This document shows positions 1 to 8,996 of a stretch of 64,000 nt of DNA, piece after piece. A program made the translations under genes and the position numbers. This DNA comes from Nonomuraea rhodomycinica (lineage in GTDB: Bacteria; Actinomycetota; Actinomycetes; Streptosporangiales; Streptosporangiaceae): positions 434,001-498,000 of the forward strand of contig NZ_JABWGO010000003.1 in the NCBI RefSeq assembly GCF_013363995.1, written 5' to 3'. Within the stretch, counting starts at the first letter, position 1, and the number at the start of each line of letters is the position of its first letter. Under the pieces are notes generated by a model, which was not told the origin of the DNA, searched no databases, and saw only the letters and a program-made list of their open reading frames with translations.

Positions 1-1
1 C

Positions 2-376
2 GGGCGGATCCTGGGCTGGCTGATGGTCTGCGATCCGCCGGAGCAGTCGGCAGGCCAGATCAGCGCCGCCATCGGCGCCAGCCGCGCGTCTTTGACCATG
101 AACCTGCGACTGCTGACCGGCATGGGCTTCCTCACCTGGAGGACCCGGCCGGGCGATCGCACCATGTACTACCGGATGGCCGACGACGCCTGGCAGGCGG
201 TGGTGCGGCAGCAGGTGGCGGGGATCGCCTCATTCCTCGACATCACCCGCCAGGGCCTCGATCTGGTCGGCCCCGACGACGAACGGGCGGCACGCGTCCG
301 CCAAGCGCACGCCACCTTCGCGTGGATGGCCAAGGTGTTCGAACAGGCCCCACCGCTGGACAAGGAGGATTCATGA
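2..376 (+). CDS. GbsR/MarR-type transcriptional regulator (5' truncated by window edge)
   Basis: The reading frame is open from base 2, so the gene begins outside the window; the ATG at 23 is probably internal. The visible part is a winged helix: a segment ending GWLMVCDPPEQSA, a recognition region around ISAAIGASRASLTMNLRLL, and a wing with the motif PGDRTMYYR. This pattern is typical of GbsR-like members of the MarR superfamily. A C-terminal helix follows. The stop overlaps the start of the next gene (ATGA), so it is co-transcribed with the monooxygenase and probably regulates it, which is inference. The effector is unknown. Confidence 0.8.
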   Translation, partial: GRILGWLMVCDPPEQSAGQISAAIGASRASLTMNLRLLTGMGFLTWRTRPGDRTMYYRMADDAWQAVVRQQVAGIASFLDITRQGLDLVGPDDERAARVRQAHATFAWMAKVFEQAPPLDKEDS

Positions 377-1545
377 CCGGCCACGCGATCGTGATAGGGG
401 GCGGCATCGGCGGTCTGGCCGCCGCCGTCGCCCTGCGCCGCATCGGCTGGCAGGTGGAGGTGCTGGAGCGCGTGCACGCCTTCGGCGAGGTGGGCGCCGG
501 CTTGTCGCAGTCACCCAACGCGATGCGCGCCCTGGCCGAACTCGGCCTGGCCGAACAGGCCGAGGCGGCGAGCATGCCGACCTGGGCCACCCACGCCATG
601 CGCCTGCCCTCAGGCCGCCACCTGATGCACGCCCCCACCGGCCAGAACCCGCCGCTGCGCGCCTTCCGCCGCGCCGCCCTGCATCGGCTGCTCCGGCAGG
701 CGCTGCCCCAGGACGTGGTGCACACCGGCGTCGAGGTCACCGGCCTGGCCCAGGACTCGGAGAAGGTGACCGTCACCCACACCGCCGGCCGGCAGGACGC
801 CGACCTGGTCGTCGGCGCCGACGGCATCCACAGCCTCACCCGACGCCTGCTGTGGCCGCAGGCCCCCGGCCCGCGATTCCTCGGCTACACCGCCTGGGTC
901 GGCCTGGCCGGCACCTCCCTCCCGGTGCGCGGCAGCATGACCCTGGGCCGCGGCTGCTACTTCCTCATCCACCCCGTCGCGCCGGGCCAGGTCTACTGGG
1001 CGCTGGGCAGCGCCGCCGACCAGAGCGGCGTCCGCTTCGACGACGAGCTGGAGCAAGTGCGCCGGCGCGTCGCCGGCTGGCACGACCCGATCCCCGCCCT
1101 CCTGCAGGCCACGCCGCCCGAACAGGTCCGCCACCTCGACATCCACGACCTACCCGATCTGCCCGCCTACGCCAGCGGCCGGATCGCCCTGCTCGGCGAC
1201 GCCGCCCACGCCATGAGCCCTGATCGCGGCCAAGGCGCCGGCCAATCGATCGAAGACGCCGTCGTCCTGGCCGCCGCCCTCGCCGACAACACGCCCGTAC
1301 CCGCGGCGCTGGCCGCCTACGATGCTCAGCGCCGCCCCCGCACCCAGGCCACCGCCCGCAACGCCCGCCAAGCCGGTCTTCAAGTGATCAACGCAGGGTC
1401 GACCGCCCACGCCCTGATCGCTCTCGCCCTCCGGCTCACCCCCTCAACGCTGTGGGCGCGCCTCGCACCCCGCACGCTCGGTCCCCTGTGGGACTGGACA
1501 CCGCCGACTCTGCCGACAATGCCTGACGCACTCCCACATGGCTGA
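373..1545 (+). CDS. FAD-dependent monooxygenase (UbiH/salicylate-hydroxylase-like)
   Basis: The 390-residue protein starts at ATG 373, which has AAGGAGG 5-11 bases upstream; longer in-frame starts would lie inside the regulator. It is a single-component class A flavoprotein hydroxylase. The FAD dinucleotide fold is at the N-terminus (VIGGGIGGLAAAVALRR), the DG motif is near residue 145 (LVVGADGIHS), and the ribityl-binding GD motif is near residue 275 (LLGDAAHAMSPDRGQGAG). Such enzymes hydroxylate aromatic or polyketide substrates with NAD(P)H and O2. The substrate cannot be read from sequence. It forms a two-gene operon with the upstream regulator. Confidence 0.85.
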   Translation: MTGHAIVIGGGIGGLAAAVALRRIGWQVEVLERVHAFGEVGAGLSQSPNAMRALAELGLAEQAEAASMPTWATHAMRLPSGRHLMHAPTGQNPPLRAFRRAALHRLLRQALPQDVVHTGVEVTGLAQDSEKVTVTHTAGRQDADLVVGADGIHSLTRRLLWPQAPGPRFLGYTAWVGLAGTSLPVRGSMTLGRGCYFLIHPVAPGQVYWALGSAADQSGVRFDDELEQVRRRVAGWHDPIPALLQATPPEQVRHLDIHDLPDLPAYASGRIALLGDAAHAMSPDRGQGAGQSIEDAVVLAAALADNTPVPAALAAYDAQRRPRTQATARNARQAGLQVINAGSTAHALIALALRLTPSTLWARLAPRTLGPLWDWTPPTLPTMPDALPHG

Positions 1546-1630
1546 CCCGCCGGGCCTGCCCGAAGGCCGAGTCACCCGAACCTCGGAACCCGTCACCGGT
1601 AGGTGATCGGGGGCAGCCACCGTGCTTCTC

Positions 1631-2260
1631 CTACGCCGAGACCGGCTTGTCGGGATCGAGGTGGCGGTAGATGGTGGCGCGGCTGACGCCGAGCCGGTCG
1701 GCGATCTGCTGGACGGTGTAGCGGCGCTTGCCGTCGTCACCCGTCATCCCGTACAACGCGCGAGCCATCTCCACGCCGTGGGAGTCCAGAGCCGGTGGGC
1801 GCCCGCCGACGCGGCCGCGCGCTCGGGCCGAGGCGAGCCCTTCGAGGGTGCCCTCGACGATGAGTTCCCGGAGGAACTCGTCGAAGGCGCCGAACATGTG
1901 GAACTGCAAGCGCCCTGACGACGTGGAGGTATCGATGCCCTGCTTGAGCACCAGGAGGTCGACCTCGCGCTCGCGAAGCTGCGCCGCCAAGTCCAGCAGG
2001 TGGCGCAGCGAGCGGGCGGCGCGCGACAGGCGGGTGATGACCAAGGTGTCGCCGGGCCGGAGATAGTCCAGCGCCTTGTCGAGCTCAGGGCGTCGATCGA
2101 TCTTCCCAGATGCCTTGTCGACGAAGATCCGGTCGCATCCGGCTGCAGTGAGGGCGTCGCGTTGGCTGGCGGGGTTCTGGTCGCGGGTGGAGACCCGTCC
2201 GTAGCCGATACCAGGCCGTCGACCCGCACCCGCCCCCGGCTGGCGAGCGTCCGCCGCCAT
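1631..2260 (-). CDS. Serine recombinase / resolvase (N-terminus rearranged)
   Basis: This is a Tn3/Hin-type serine recombinase. The catalytic domain begins at about base 2209 with IGYGRVSTRDQN, containing the nucleophilic serine. Next come the motifs LVITRLSRAARSLRHL and the helix-E region, and a C-terminal Hin-like helix-turn-helix (RYTVQQIADRLGVSRATIY). The usual Met just before IGYxRVS is absent, because the frame runs into a relic of another gene. The nearest ATG (2260) would add about 17 non-homologous residues, and other starts further upstream exist. The body looks intact, so activity depends on whether a start was captured. It suggests past transposition or recombination here. Confidence 0.72.
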   Translation of the reverse strand: MAADARQPGAGAGRRPGIGYGRVSTRDQNPASQRDALTAAGCDRIFVDKASGKIDRRPELDKALDYLRPGDTLVITRLSRAARSLRHLLDLAAQLREREVDLLVLKQGIDTSTSSGRLQFHMFGAFDEFLRELIVEGTLEGLASARARGRVGGRPPALDSHGVEMARALYGMTGDDGKRRYTVQQIADRLGVSRATIYRHLDPDKPVSA

Positions 2261-2632
2261 GCGTGGGCGACCTCGGGGTCGACCGGTGGGTGGGTGCCCC
2301 GCCGCAGGCCCAGGATGCCCGCCGCGATCGTGAAGCGTTCGTCCCACGACGCGGCGGCGCGCAGCCTGTCCTCGGCTCGCCCGGCGTCGCGGCCCCAGAA
2401 GTCTTCAAGGGCTGCCACCGTCCCGCTGAGCTCGGCCGATGCGCCGAACAACGTGGCCGCCGCGACCGGATCCAGCCGGATCTGGAGCAGCTCGCCGACT
2501 CCCCGGCCAGTCGTCCGGAGGTCGCCGGGCAGGAGCCCGACGACGACACTGCCGTGCTCGTGCCGGCCATGCTGACTCCCGGCAACCCAACCGACGGGCG
2601 CGGGATCGCGACGTCCACCCAGGCCCGGTCAG
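2203..2632 (-). pseudogene. AraC-family regulator fragment, cut by the resolvase
   Basis: One minus-strand frame reads from about 2632 (just after an in-frame stop) down to 2203 as a recognisable piece of an actinobacterial AraC regulator. It has LLQIRLDPVAAATLFGAS, then LEDFWGRDAGRAEDRL, then an HTH start ending RGRVRVDGLVSATD. At that point the sequence becomes the resolvase in another frame; both share the bases around GTATCGGCTACGG. The N-terminal sensor part and the second HTH helix are missing. This is a relic, not an expressed regulator. Confidence 0.6.
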
Positions 2633-2663
2633 GTGACGTCCCGGTCGGCAACACATGCCCAAT

Positions 2664-3497
2664 CTAGGCATCAGGCTTTACGGGTGGTCGCGGCCCCGTT
2701 GCAGTGAAGCTCAGCAGCAGTTTGCCGACCGTCTCGGGCGCTTCCAGCATGGGCAGGTGCCCGACGCCTGGCAGCAACTCGACCCGGGCGTTCGGCACCG
2801 CTTCGTACCGGTGCGCCGAGGACGGCTCCCAGCGGGGGTCCGCAGCACCGAAGATCACCTGTACGGGGACATCGAGGGCGGCCAGACGCTCGGGCACGCT
2901 CCGTTCGGCGATGTAGGCGGTGTTCCGGCGCAGCACCGTCCTCATCACGCGGTAGGTGATGCCCCGTACGTCGGCGACCACGTCGTCCGGGAGGTCCACC
3001 GGGCGAACGGCCGTCGCGCCGATCCCCTTGCGGATCATCGCAGCCGAACGCCTCGGCCAAATGAGCGGGCCCAACGGCGGGGCCAGCAGCACCCGAAGAA
3101 TGAACGGCTGCCGGAGGAGCGCATCCGGACTCGGGCCGCTACTGATCAACGAAAGCGAACCGACGAGGTCGGGACGTCGCTCGGCGAGCGCGGTGGCGAC
3201 GTAGCCGCCGCTGGAGTGCCCGGCCACGGCGACGTGACGAAGCCCATGGTCGTCCAGCAGCGCCGCCACCTGACCCGCCTGCGCGGGCACGTCATACGAC
3301 GACGCGGGCGGGGACTGGCCGCAACCCGGCAGGTCGACCCGGATGACGTGATGGTGGCCGGCCAGCGCCGGGACCACTGGACCCCAGAAACCGCCCGAGG
3401 CCCCCGATCCGTGGATGAGCAGCAACGGCGGCGCCTGCCGCGGGCCGTCATGGACCACGTGCATCCCATGCGAGTGCTCAATGTCGTATTCACTCAT
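2664..3497 (-). CDS. Alpha/beta-fold hydrolase
   Basis: The 277-residue protein is read from ATG 3497 (MSEYDIEHSHG), chosen because the recognisable fold begins soon after; an upstream in-frame start exists. Hydrolase landmarks are the oxyanion strand LLLIHGSGASGGFW, the nucleophile elbow VAGHSSGGYVA, an acid-bearing segment VIFGAADPRWEPSS and the catalytic His in GVGHLPMLEAP. Family members include esterases, C-C hydrolases and haloperoxidase-like enzymes; the substrate is not predictable. It lies among broken genes and has no evident operon partner. Confidence 0.8.
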   Translation of the reverse strand: MSEYDIEHSHGMHVVHDGPRQAPPLLLIHGSGASGGFWGPVVPALAGHHHVIRVDLPGCGQSPPASSYDVPAQAGQVAALLDDHGLRHVAVAGHSSGGYVATALAERRPDLVGSLSLISSGPSPDALLRQPFILRVLLAPPLGPLIWPRRSAAMIRKGIGATAVRPVDLPDDVVADVRGITYRVMRTVLRRNTAYIAERSVPERLAALDVPVQVIFGAADPRWEPSSAHRYEAVPNARVELLPGVGHLPMLEAPETVGKLLLSFTATGPRPPVKPDA

Positions 3498-3735
3498 AGG
3501 GAGACTGTGCACGGGCGGCCGGCCGCCAGTCTTGGACAAATGTTCCCGCGGAGTCGAAACCCGGGCAGCCGTCACCATGACGGCTGTACCAAGGCCCCAA
3601 GACCGGAACACGGGCCCGGCGGGCTCATTCCCGCGCGGCGGGAGCCATGGAGATGTTCCAGAAGCCGGCGTGGCAGCCGCCGCGGCCCGGTGACGGGGAT
3701 GGCGACAGTGGCCTTGGTGGGGCGGTGGGCATCGA

Positions 3736-4116
3736 TCACCGGTGTGAGGATGTCAAGCAACACGGCAGCCGGGCCAGGGCGTAGGCCGCGGGCGGGTGGT
3801 TCTCGGGTGCGGCGGTGGGCTCGTAGTAGGTCCACAGGGTGACGGCGAAGCCGTCGCGGACATGGACGCGGGGCTCGGCCCTCGGATCGAGACCCGCCAC
3901 CGGGCTGCCGGTCCCGGCGAGGCGCCGGGCGATCTCGACCTCGAAGCCGAGGCGGTGCGAGAGGGGCGCGACCCGGGCGAGCACGCCGCTGGGCCGCAGC
4001 CGGACGGCGATCCGGTTCGAGTTGTGCAGCACGGCAACGTCGTCGGCGCCCAAACCGTACTCGGCGGCCGTGTCGACGGCCGCGGCCACCGCCCGCGGGA
4101 TCTCGGTGTCCTTCAT
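3736..4116 (-). pseudogene. Truncated aminoglycoside phosphotransferase-like gene
   Basis: This encodes the N-lobe of an APH/choline-kinase-fold phosphotransferase: nucleotide-binding strands (AVLHNSNRIAVRLRPSGVLARV), a helix with the conserved glutamate (FEVEIARRLA) and hinge sequence (FAVTLWTYYEP). It has a good start (ATG with GGAGAGG upstream). The frame ends after only 126 residues at AAYALARLP, where the family continues into the catalytic lobe with HxD and DFD-type motifs. None of that is found in the remaining sequence to 3500. It is probably a dead fragment. Confidence 0.65.
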
Positions 4117-4281
4117 GTGTTCGGTGCCTCTCCCTGCCGGAGCTGATGTGTGTGGCGCAGGCCTTTGGGCCGGCCGATCGTCTGACGCGTCGTGACCAGG
4201 CCGGCGCGGCCGGACATAGCGGACCCCGAGGTCGTCGTCCTGTGCCGTCAGGGCCGGTCAAGGAGAGCGCTCACGTCCGGA

Positions 4282-4620
4282 TCATCCCGAGGCAGCGCCG
4301 TGCCGGCCGTCGACCCCGGGCGAGAGCGGCGTTGACCTGGTCTGGCGGCTGTCTCGTCCGCCGCGGCCGTTAGCGGAGCGGTCACATCGGCCGGACGGCC
4401 CTCTGATCTGATCGCCGCAGGTGGGCGGGCCGAAGCGTTCGCAAAGGCGCTCGAGCCCCAGACCGCTGATGAGCAGGCGTTCCTTGGCGTTGCCGAGCAG
4501 GTCGGCGCTCCAGGTGACGAACCCGCCGTCGCCGAGGTTGAGATCGTCTCCAGCCGGGGTGGTGGCGCGGATCTCGAAGCAGGCGTCCCGGTACCGCTCC
4601 GAAACGATCACGAACCGCAA
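4282..4620 (-). CDS. Hypothetical protein, possibly 3' degenerate
   Basis: I do not recognise this gene. The first 65 residues look like a folded domain (VSERYRDACFEIRATTPAGD, then GDGGFVTWSADLLGNAKERL). The rest is Arg/Gly/Ser-rich, as though read beyond a frameshift. The only in-frame start is a TTG at 4620, as upstream codons lead to a stop. It sits between the truncated phosphotransferase and the sugar operon, in a stretch with several gene relics. Confidence 0.35.
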   Translation of the reverse strand: MRFVIVSERYRDACFEIRATTPAGDDLNLGDGGFVTWSADLLGNAKERLLISGLGLERLCERFGPPTCGDQIRGPSGRCDRSANGRGGRDSRQTRSTPLSPGVDGRHGAASG

Positions 4621-4804
4621 TCGTGATCTCTCATTCCGCTACCTGGCGGCTGGGGACATGTTCGGGAGCGGAGGGCCGTCACCTGGCGACGACCCTCGAC
4701 GAGCCGCCGCGGGTGACCGTGATCACGGCGCCTGCGTTCTCCGCGGTAGGGGTCGGCCAGGGGCCTGGGATACGAGGAGAGGGCGAAAGCCCCACCTGGC
4801 CGCG

Positions 4805-6370
4805 TCAGGCGCCGGCGGTCGCGGGCCTGACCGGGCCGGGGACCGGCTCGAACTCGGCGCTGCGGTACCGCTCGACCTCGGACCAGGCCGTCGACATGCC
4901 GGCCAGGCACCGGTCGAACGCCTGACCCTGCCGCACGTACGCCGCCCGGCCGGGCCCCGGCCGTACGCACAGGTCGTCGCTGTCGCTGATCGACCACGGC
5001 ACGTCCGCATGGCCGAGCGCGGCGGGCAGCAGCGAGGCGACCCCGCGCGCCCCCAGCTCGCTGGTGAGCTGCCGGCGCACCGGCCGCCCGAGGACGTCGG
5101 CGAAGACCTGTGCCCACACCTCCGACCGCGCGCCCCCTCCGGCGAGCCGCCAGGGCCGGTCGCCGACGGCGGCCCCGCTGGCCAGCACCCGTTCGAGCTG
5201 CACCCGGTGGTACTGGGCGACCCCCTCGATGACCGCGCGGGTGAGGTGGCCGCGCCGGTGCAGCCCGGAGACGCCGAGGAAGGTGCCGGAGGCCGCCGGG
5301 TGTTCGGGCGCGCCGTTGACGAACGGCAGGAACAGCAGCCCGCCCGCCCCCGGGTCCACCTCGGCCGCCTCCCGCAGCAGCTCGGCCGCGGGAACGCCGC
5401 CCACCTGGCCGTGCGGCGCGCACGCCGAGGCCAGCCACTCCAGGTTGGCCGCCGACGTGGGCGCGACCTCCATGGCCAGCATCGTCCGGGAGTCGGGCAT
5501 CAGCGCGCTGAGCGTGACGCCGGGAGCCGGCACCCGCGCCGGCACGACGACGCCGTTGATGGCCCAGGTGCCGACGATGATCGTCACGTCGCCCGGCTCG
5601 CGGCCGCCCGCGCCGAGCGTCGCGGCCACGCAGTCCATGCACCCGGCGATCACCGGCAGCCCCTCGGGCAGCCCGGTCAGCTCCGCCACCCGCGCGCTCA
5701 GCCCGGCCACGACCTCACCCGACTCCCGCAGCGGCGGGAACCGGTCGAGGTCGCTCGCCGGCAGCCCCACCAGCTCCAGCGCCGTCGGGGTGTAGCGGCG
5801 GGTGTCCAGGGCCACCATGCCGAACGCGCTGGCGTCGCTGTAGTCGGCGCTCGGCCTGCCGGTGAGCTGCGAGGTCACCCAGTCCTTGCAGGACAGCGCC
5901 CACCGGGTCGCCGCGTACGCCTCGGGATCGTGGTCGTGCAGCCAGCGCAGGAGCACGGCCGGCTGCGCCGCCCACGGGATGGACCCGGTCTCGGCCGCCA
6001 GGGTGCGGGCGGTCTCGGCGGGGATCGCGTCGACGAGGTGCCGGGCCCGGCTGTCGGAGGAGGCGATGGCCGGGCCGACCGGCCGCAGGTCCGCGTCGAC
6101 GGGGTACAGGCCGTTGCCGTGCGCGGCCACCCCGATCCCGGCGGGGACGTACCCGCCGGCCGCCAGCTCGGCGGACAGCCGCCCGAGCAGCGCGACGACG
6201 GTGTCGGCCAGCCCCGGCATGTCGACGTCGTGCCGGTGCGCGGTCGTGGTGGTGCGCGGCGTGCGGGCGTGCACCACGCCGACCTCGCGGCCCTCCGCGT
6301 CGAACGCTGCGGCCTTCGACGCGGTCAGGCCGACGTCGACGCCGATGTAGCAGGTCGCCCGGTCCGTCAC
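4805..6370 (-). CDS. FGGY-family carbohydrate/polyol kinase (EryA/LyxK-like)
   Basis: This 521-residue ATP-dependent kinase has the two-domain actin-like fold. The N-terminal phosphate loop is YIGVDVGLTASKAAAFD; a substrate region resembling L-xylulose and erythritol kinases follows (GIGVAAHGNGLYPVD, then SSDSRARHL). The mid-domain has VGTWAING and EVAPTSAANLEWL, and the C-terminal nucleotide site is RLAGGGARSEVW. The GTG start overlaps the stop of the GlpD-like gene by 4 bases. As the last gene of the transporter operon it most likely phosphorylates the imported polyol or ketose. Overall similarity looks closer to EryA/LyxK than to AI-2 kinase LsrK, although an LsrF-like aldolase is nearby. 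Confidence 0.82.
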   Translation of the reverse strand: MTDRATCYIGVDVGLTASKAAAFDAEGREVGVVHARTPRTTTTAHRHDVDMPGLADTVVALLGRLSAELAAGGYVPAGIGVAAHGNGLYPVDADLRPVGPAIASSDSRARHLVDAIPAETARTLAAETGSIPWAAQPAVLLRWLHDHDPEAYAATRWALSCKDWVTSQLTGRPSADYSDASAFGMVALDTRRYTPTALELVGLPASDLDRFPPLRESGEVVAGLSARVAELTGLPEGLPVIAGCMDCVAATLGAGGREPGDVTIIVGTWAINGVVVPARVPAPGVTLSALMPDSRTMLAMEVAPTSAANLEWLASACAPHGQVGGVPAAELLREAAEVDPGAGGLLFLPFVNGAPEHPAASGTFLGVSGLHRRGHLTRAVIEGVAQYHRVQLERVLASGAAVGDRPWRLAGGGARSEVWAQVFADVLGRPVRRQLTSELGARGVASLLPAALGHADVPWSISDSDDLCVRPGPGRAAYVRQGQAFDRCLAGMSTAWSEVERYRSAEFEPVPGPVRPATAGA

Positions 6371-8013
6371 GATGTCCTCCTGTCGCCCGCCGCTGCCGCC
6401 AGGGCCCGCGGCCGGTAGCGCTCCAGCTCCTTCTCGTAGCCGATCACCTCGGCCCTGGCCCGCTCCTCGTCCCAGCCGAGATGGCGTACGGCCACGGCGG
6501 CGCAGGCGGGTGCGGCGGACAGGCCCATGTCGGCGCCGAGCCCGATGAGGGTACGTCTGAGCATGATGTCACCCAGGGTCACGGCGCCCTCATCGCGCAC
6601 GGCCATGACGACCTCGGCGGCCAGCGCGCCGCTCTCCTTGTCGACGGTCTCGGCGAGGGCGGGCTCCTCGGCGGCCAGGTCGAGCACGCGGCGGGCACGC
6701 ACCCCGTAGAGGGTGAGCAGCCTGGCCGAGCGCGGCCGGTCGAGCGGCGAGTGGCGGAGGAAGTCCCGGGCGAACTCCGGCCAGTCCGAGGTCTCCGCGC
6801 CGGGCAGCGGCCGTCCCCGCGTCACGCACCTTCTGGGCCGGCGGCCGAGCACCCGCAGCGCCGCGTCGGTGACGTCCTCGGCCAGCGCGCGGTGCGTGGT
6901 GAGCTTCCCGCCGATGACGGTCAGCAGGCCCTGGTACGCGGGCGCGTGGTCGAGCACGGTGTGCCCCCGGCTGATCTTGGCGTTGTCCGCCACGCCGGTG
7001 GTGTGCGGCAGCGGCCGGATCCCGGCGATGCTGTAGAGCACGTCGCCGGGGGTGAGCCGGGCGTCCGGGAAGATGCGGTTGGTCTCGGCGAGCAGGTAGC
7101 CGATCTCGTCGTCGCCCGCCGTGACGTCGTCCAGGTCGCCGTCGTAGCTGAGATCGGTGCTGCCGAGCACGTACCTGCCCTGCCAGGGCAGGACGAAGAT
7201 GGGCCGCCGGTCGGCGGCCGCCTCGAAGAAGATGCAGGTGTCCGGCGCGCCGGGGAACGGGTCGACGACGACGTGGCTGCCCTTGGTGCCCCCGTTCAGC
7301 CGGCGGCTCTTTACCTGCCCGTCGAGGACGCGGTCGATCCACGGGCCGGCCGCGTTCACGGTGACGGCGGCCCGGATCTCCTCGCGCCGGCCGGTGCGGC
7401 GGTCCTCGGTGCGCAGCCCGCGGACGTGACCGTCGTCCACGATGAGGCCGGTGACCGTGGTGTGGGTGAGCACCCGCGCACCCAGCCGCCGCGCGTCGAG
7501 AAGCAGTTCGACGCAGAGCCGTTCCGCCCAGGGCACCTGCGCGTCGTGGAACAGCGCCGCCCCGCGCAGGCCCGCGCGCGACAGGCCGGGCCACCGGCGG
7601 GCCACCTCGCCCAGCGGCACGCGACGGCTCAGGCCGCGTCCCCGGCCCAGCGACAGCATGTCGAAGGCCAGCAGGCCCAGCCGGATCAGCGGGCCCGGCC
7701 GGCTGTTGCCCCGGTAGAAGGGGATCAGCATGGGATAGTCGCGCACGAGGTGCGGAGCGGTGCGAAAGAGCAGGTGCCGCTCCCGGATGGACTCGTGCAC
7801 GAGGGAGAAGTCGTAGCGTTCGAGGTATTTCAGGCCGCCGTGGATCAGCCGGCTGGACGTGCTGGACGTGCCGGAGCCGATGTCGGCGCGGTCCACGACG
7901 GCGACGCGCAGCCCGCGGGCGGCGGCGTCCCGGGCGATGGCGAGCCCGTTGATACCGGCCCCGATGACGGCGAGATCGACCTCGCCGCCGGTTCCGGCGG
8001 GATGGTGAGACAT
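6367..8013 (-). CDS. GlpD-like FAD-dependent (polyol/glycerol) phosphate dehydrogenase
   Basis: The 548-residue flavoprotein belongs to the glycerol-3-phosphate dehydrogenase family. The FAD-binding N-terminus is LAVIGAGINGLAIARDAAARG; the GlpD signature SSRLIHGGLKYLE is near residue 55, and a quinone-oxidoreductase core and a C-terminal domain follow. Family members oxidise a polyol phosphate to a ketose phosphate and pass electrons to quinone at the membrane. EryB of erythritol pathways is a known homologue. Placed between the kinase and the aldolase gene of a sugar operon, it more likely acts on the phosphorylated imported polyol than on glycerol-3-phosphate. That specificity is inference. 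Confidence 0.85.
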   Translation of the reverse strand: MSHHPAGTGGEVDLAVIGAGINGLAIARDAAARGLRVAVVDRADIGSGTSSTSSRLIHGGLKYLERYDFSLVHESIRERHLLFRTAPHLVRDYPMLIPFYRGNSRPGPLIRLGLLAFDMLSLGRGRGLSRRVPLGEVARRWPGLSRAGLRGAALFHDAQVPWAERLCVELLLDARRLGARVLTHTTVTGLIVDDGHVRGLRTEDRRTGRREEIRAAVTVNAAGPWIDRVLDGQVKSRRLNGGTKGSHVVVDPFPGAPDTCIFFEAAADRRPIFVLPWQGRYVLGSTDLSYDGDLDDVTAGDDEIGYLLAETNRIFPDARLTPGDVLYSIAGIRPLPHTTGVADNAKISRGHTVLDHAPAYQGLLTVIGGKLTTHRALAEDVTDAALRVLGRRPRRCVTRGRPLPGAETSDWPEFARDFLRHSPLDRPRSARLLTLYGVRARRVLDLAAEEPALAETVDKESGALAAEVVMAVRDEGAVTLGDIMLRRTLIGLGADMGLSAAPACAAVAVRHLGWDEERARAEVIGYEKELERYRPRALAAAAGDRRTS

Positions 8014-8087
8014 GGGGAGGCTCCCGGAGGTGACGGGCGCGGGTCCGCGGCGGTCCGAACGCGCTCACGGACCCGCGCTCACGAGGG

Positions 8088-8996
8088 TCAGGACTCGGCG
8101 TTGCCCGTGGCGCCGGCCGCCGTCTCCTTGAACAGCTCGTACGCCTCGGCGGGCTTGAGCCCGTCGTGCACGACCCCGCGCACCGCGGCCAGCATGGCGG
8201 CGGGGGACTCGCTCTGGAAGATGTTGCGGCCCATGTCGACGCCCGCCGCCCCCTCCTGGATCGACCGGTACGCCATGGTGAGGGCGTCCAGCTCGGGCAG
8301 CTTCTTGCCGCCCGCGACGATGATCGGCACCGGGCAGCTCGCGGTGACGGTCTCGAACCCGTCCTCGACGTAGTAGGTCTTGACGACGTGCGCGCCCATC
8401 TCGGCGCTGATCCGCGTGGCCAGCCGGAAGTAGCGGGCGTCGCGGACCATGTCCTTGCCGACGGCGGTGACGCCGAGCACGGCCACGCCGTGCCGCTGGC
8501 CGGCGTCCACGAGCGCGGCCAGGTTCGCCACCGACCGGGACTCGTGCTCGCCGCCGATGAACACCTGGATGGCCAGCGCCGCGGCGTTGAGCCGGAGCGC
8601 GTCCTCGATGTCGAGGGCGATGTGCTCGTCCGACAGCTCGCGCAGGATGCTCGGGCCGCCGCTGGCGCGCAGCACGATCCCGGCGTCGGTGGTCGGCGGG
8701 ATGCTGGTGCGCAGCGCGCCCCGGGTCATCATGATCGCGTCGGCGGCGGGCACGAGCGGGGCGATCCCGGTGTCGAGACGCTCCAGGCCGGCCATCGGGC
8801 CGACGAAGTAGCCGTGGTCGAACGCCAGCATGACCGTGCGCCCGGTGTCCGGCCGGAAGATGCGCGACAGGCGGTTGCGCAGGCCCCAGTCCTGTCCGTG
8901 GGCGCCCTTGACGTGGAACCCGCCGGAGAGGCCGCTCGCCGCGGGCGCGGACGTCCCGAAGTCGCGGGCGTCGATGAGACCGTCGGTGTCAGCCAT
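8088..8996 (-). CDS. DhnA/LsrF-type class I aldolase
   Basis: The 302-residue protein starts at ATG 8996, with AGGAG 10 bases upstream. It is a class I (Schiff-base) aldolase of the DhnA/LsrF group. The phosphosugar-binding strand is VMLAFDHGYFVGPM, a conserved region with a catalytic Lys candidate is MGAHVVKTYYVEDG, and the C-terminal phosphate loop is PIIVAGGKKLPELDAL followed by GAAGVDMGRNIFQ. Relatives are archaeal fructose-bisphosphate aldolase and LsrF (a thiolase for AI-2 breakdown). Beside a kinase and a GlpD-like dehydrogenase it probably cleaves the resulting ketose phosphate, giving dihydroxyacetone phosphate. Its start overlaps the upstream permease by 8 bases. Confidence 0.85.
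   Translation of the reverse strand: MADTDGLIDARDFGTSAPAASGLSGGFHVKGAHGQDWGLRNRLSRIFRPDTGRTVMLAFDHGYFVGPMAGLERLDTGIAPLVPAADAIMMTRGALRTSIPPTTDAGIVLRASGGPSILRELSDEHIALDIEDALRLNAAALAIQVFIGGEHESRSVANLAALVDAGQRHGVAVLGVTAVGKDMVRDARYFRLATRISAEMGAHVVKTYYVEDGFETVTASCPVPIIVAGGKKLPELDALTMAYRSIQEGAAGVDMGRNIFQSESPAAMLAAVRGVVHDGLKPAEAYELFKETAAGATGNAES

Noticed and set aside
3498..3735. Continuation of the truncated phosphotransferase or a transposase piece
   Set aside because: The frames here show no phosphotransferase C-lobe motifs and no recognisable transposase; nothing can be called in this gap.
4780..4800. GGGC-GAAA-GCCC mini-hairpin downstream of the kinase gene as a terminator
   Set aside because: Only four base pairs and no U-tract; too weak to call.
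4421..6418. Long plus-strand open frame of 665 codons
   Set aside because: It is the antisense shadow of the kinase gene. Its Arg/Gly/Pro/Ala-rich translation has no domain, as expected in very GC-rich DNA.
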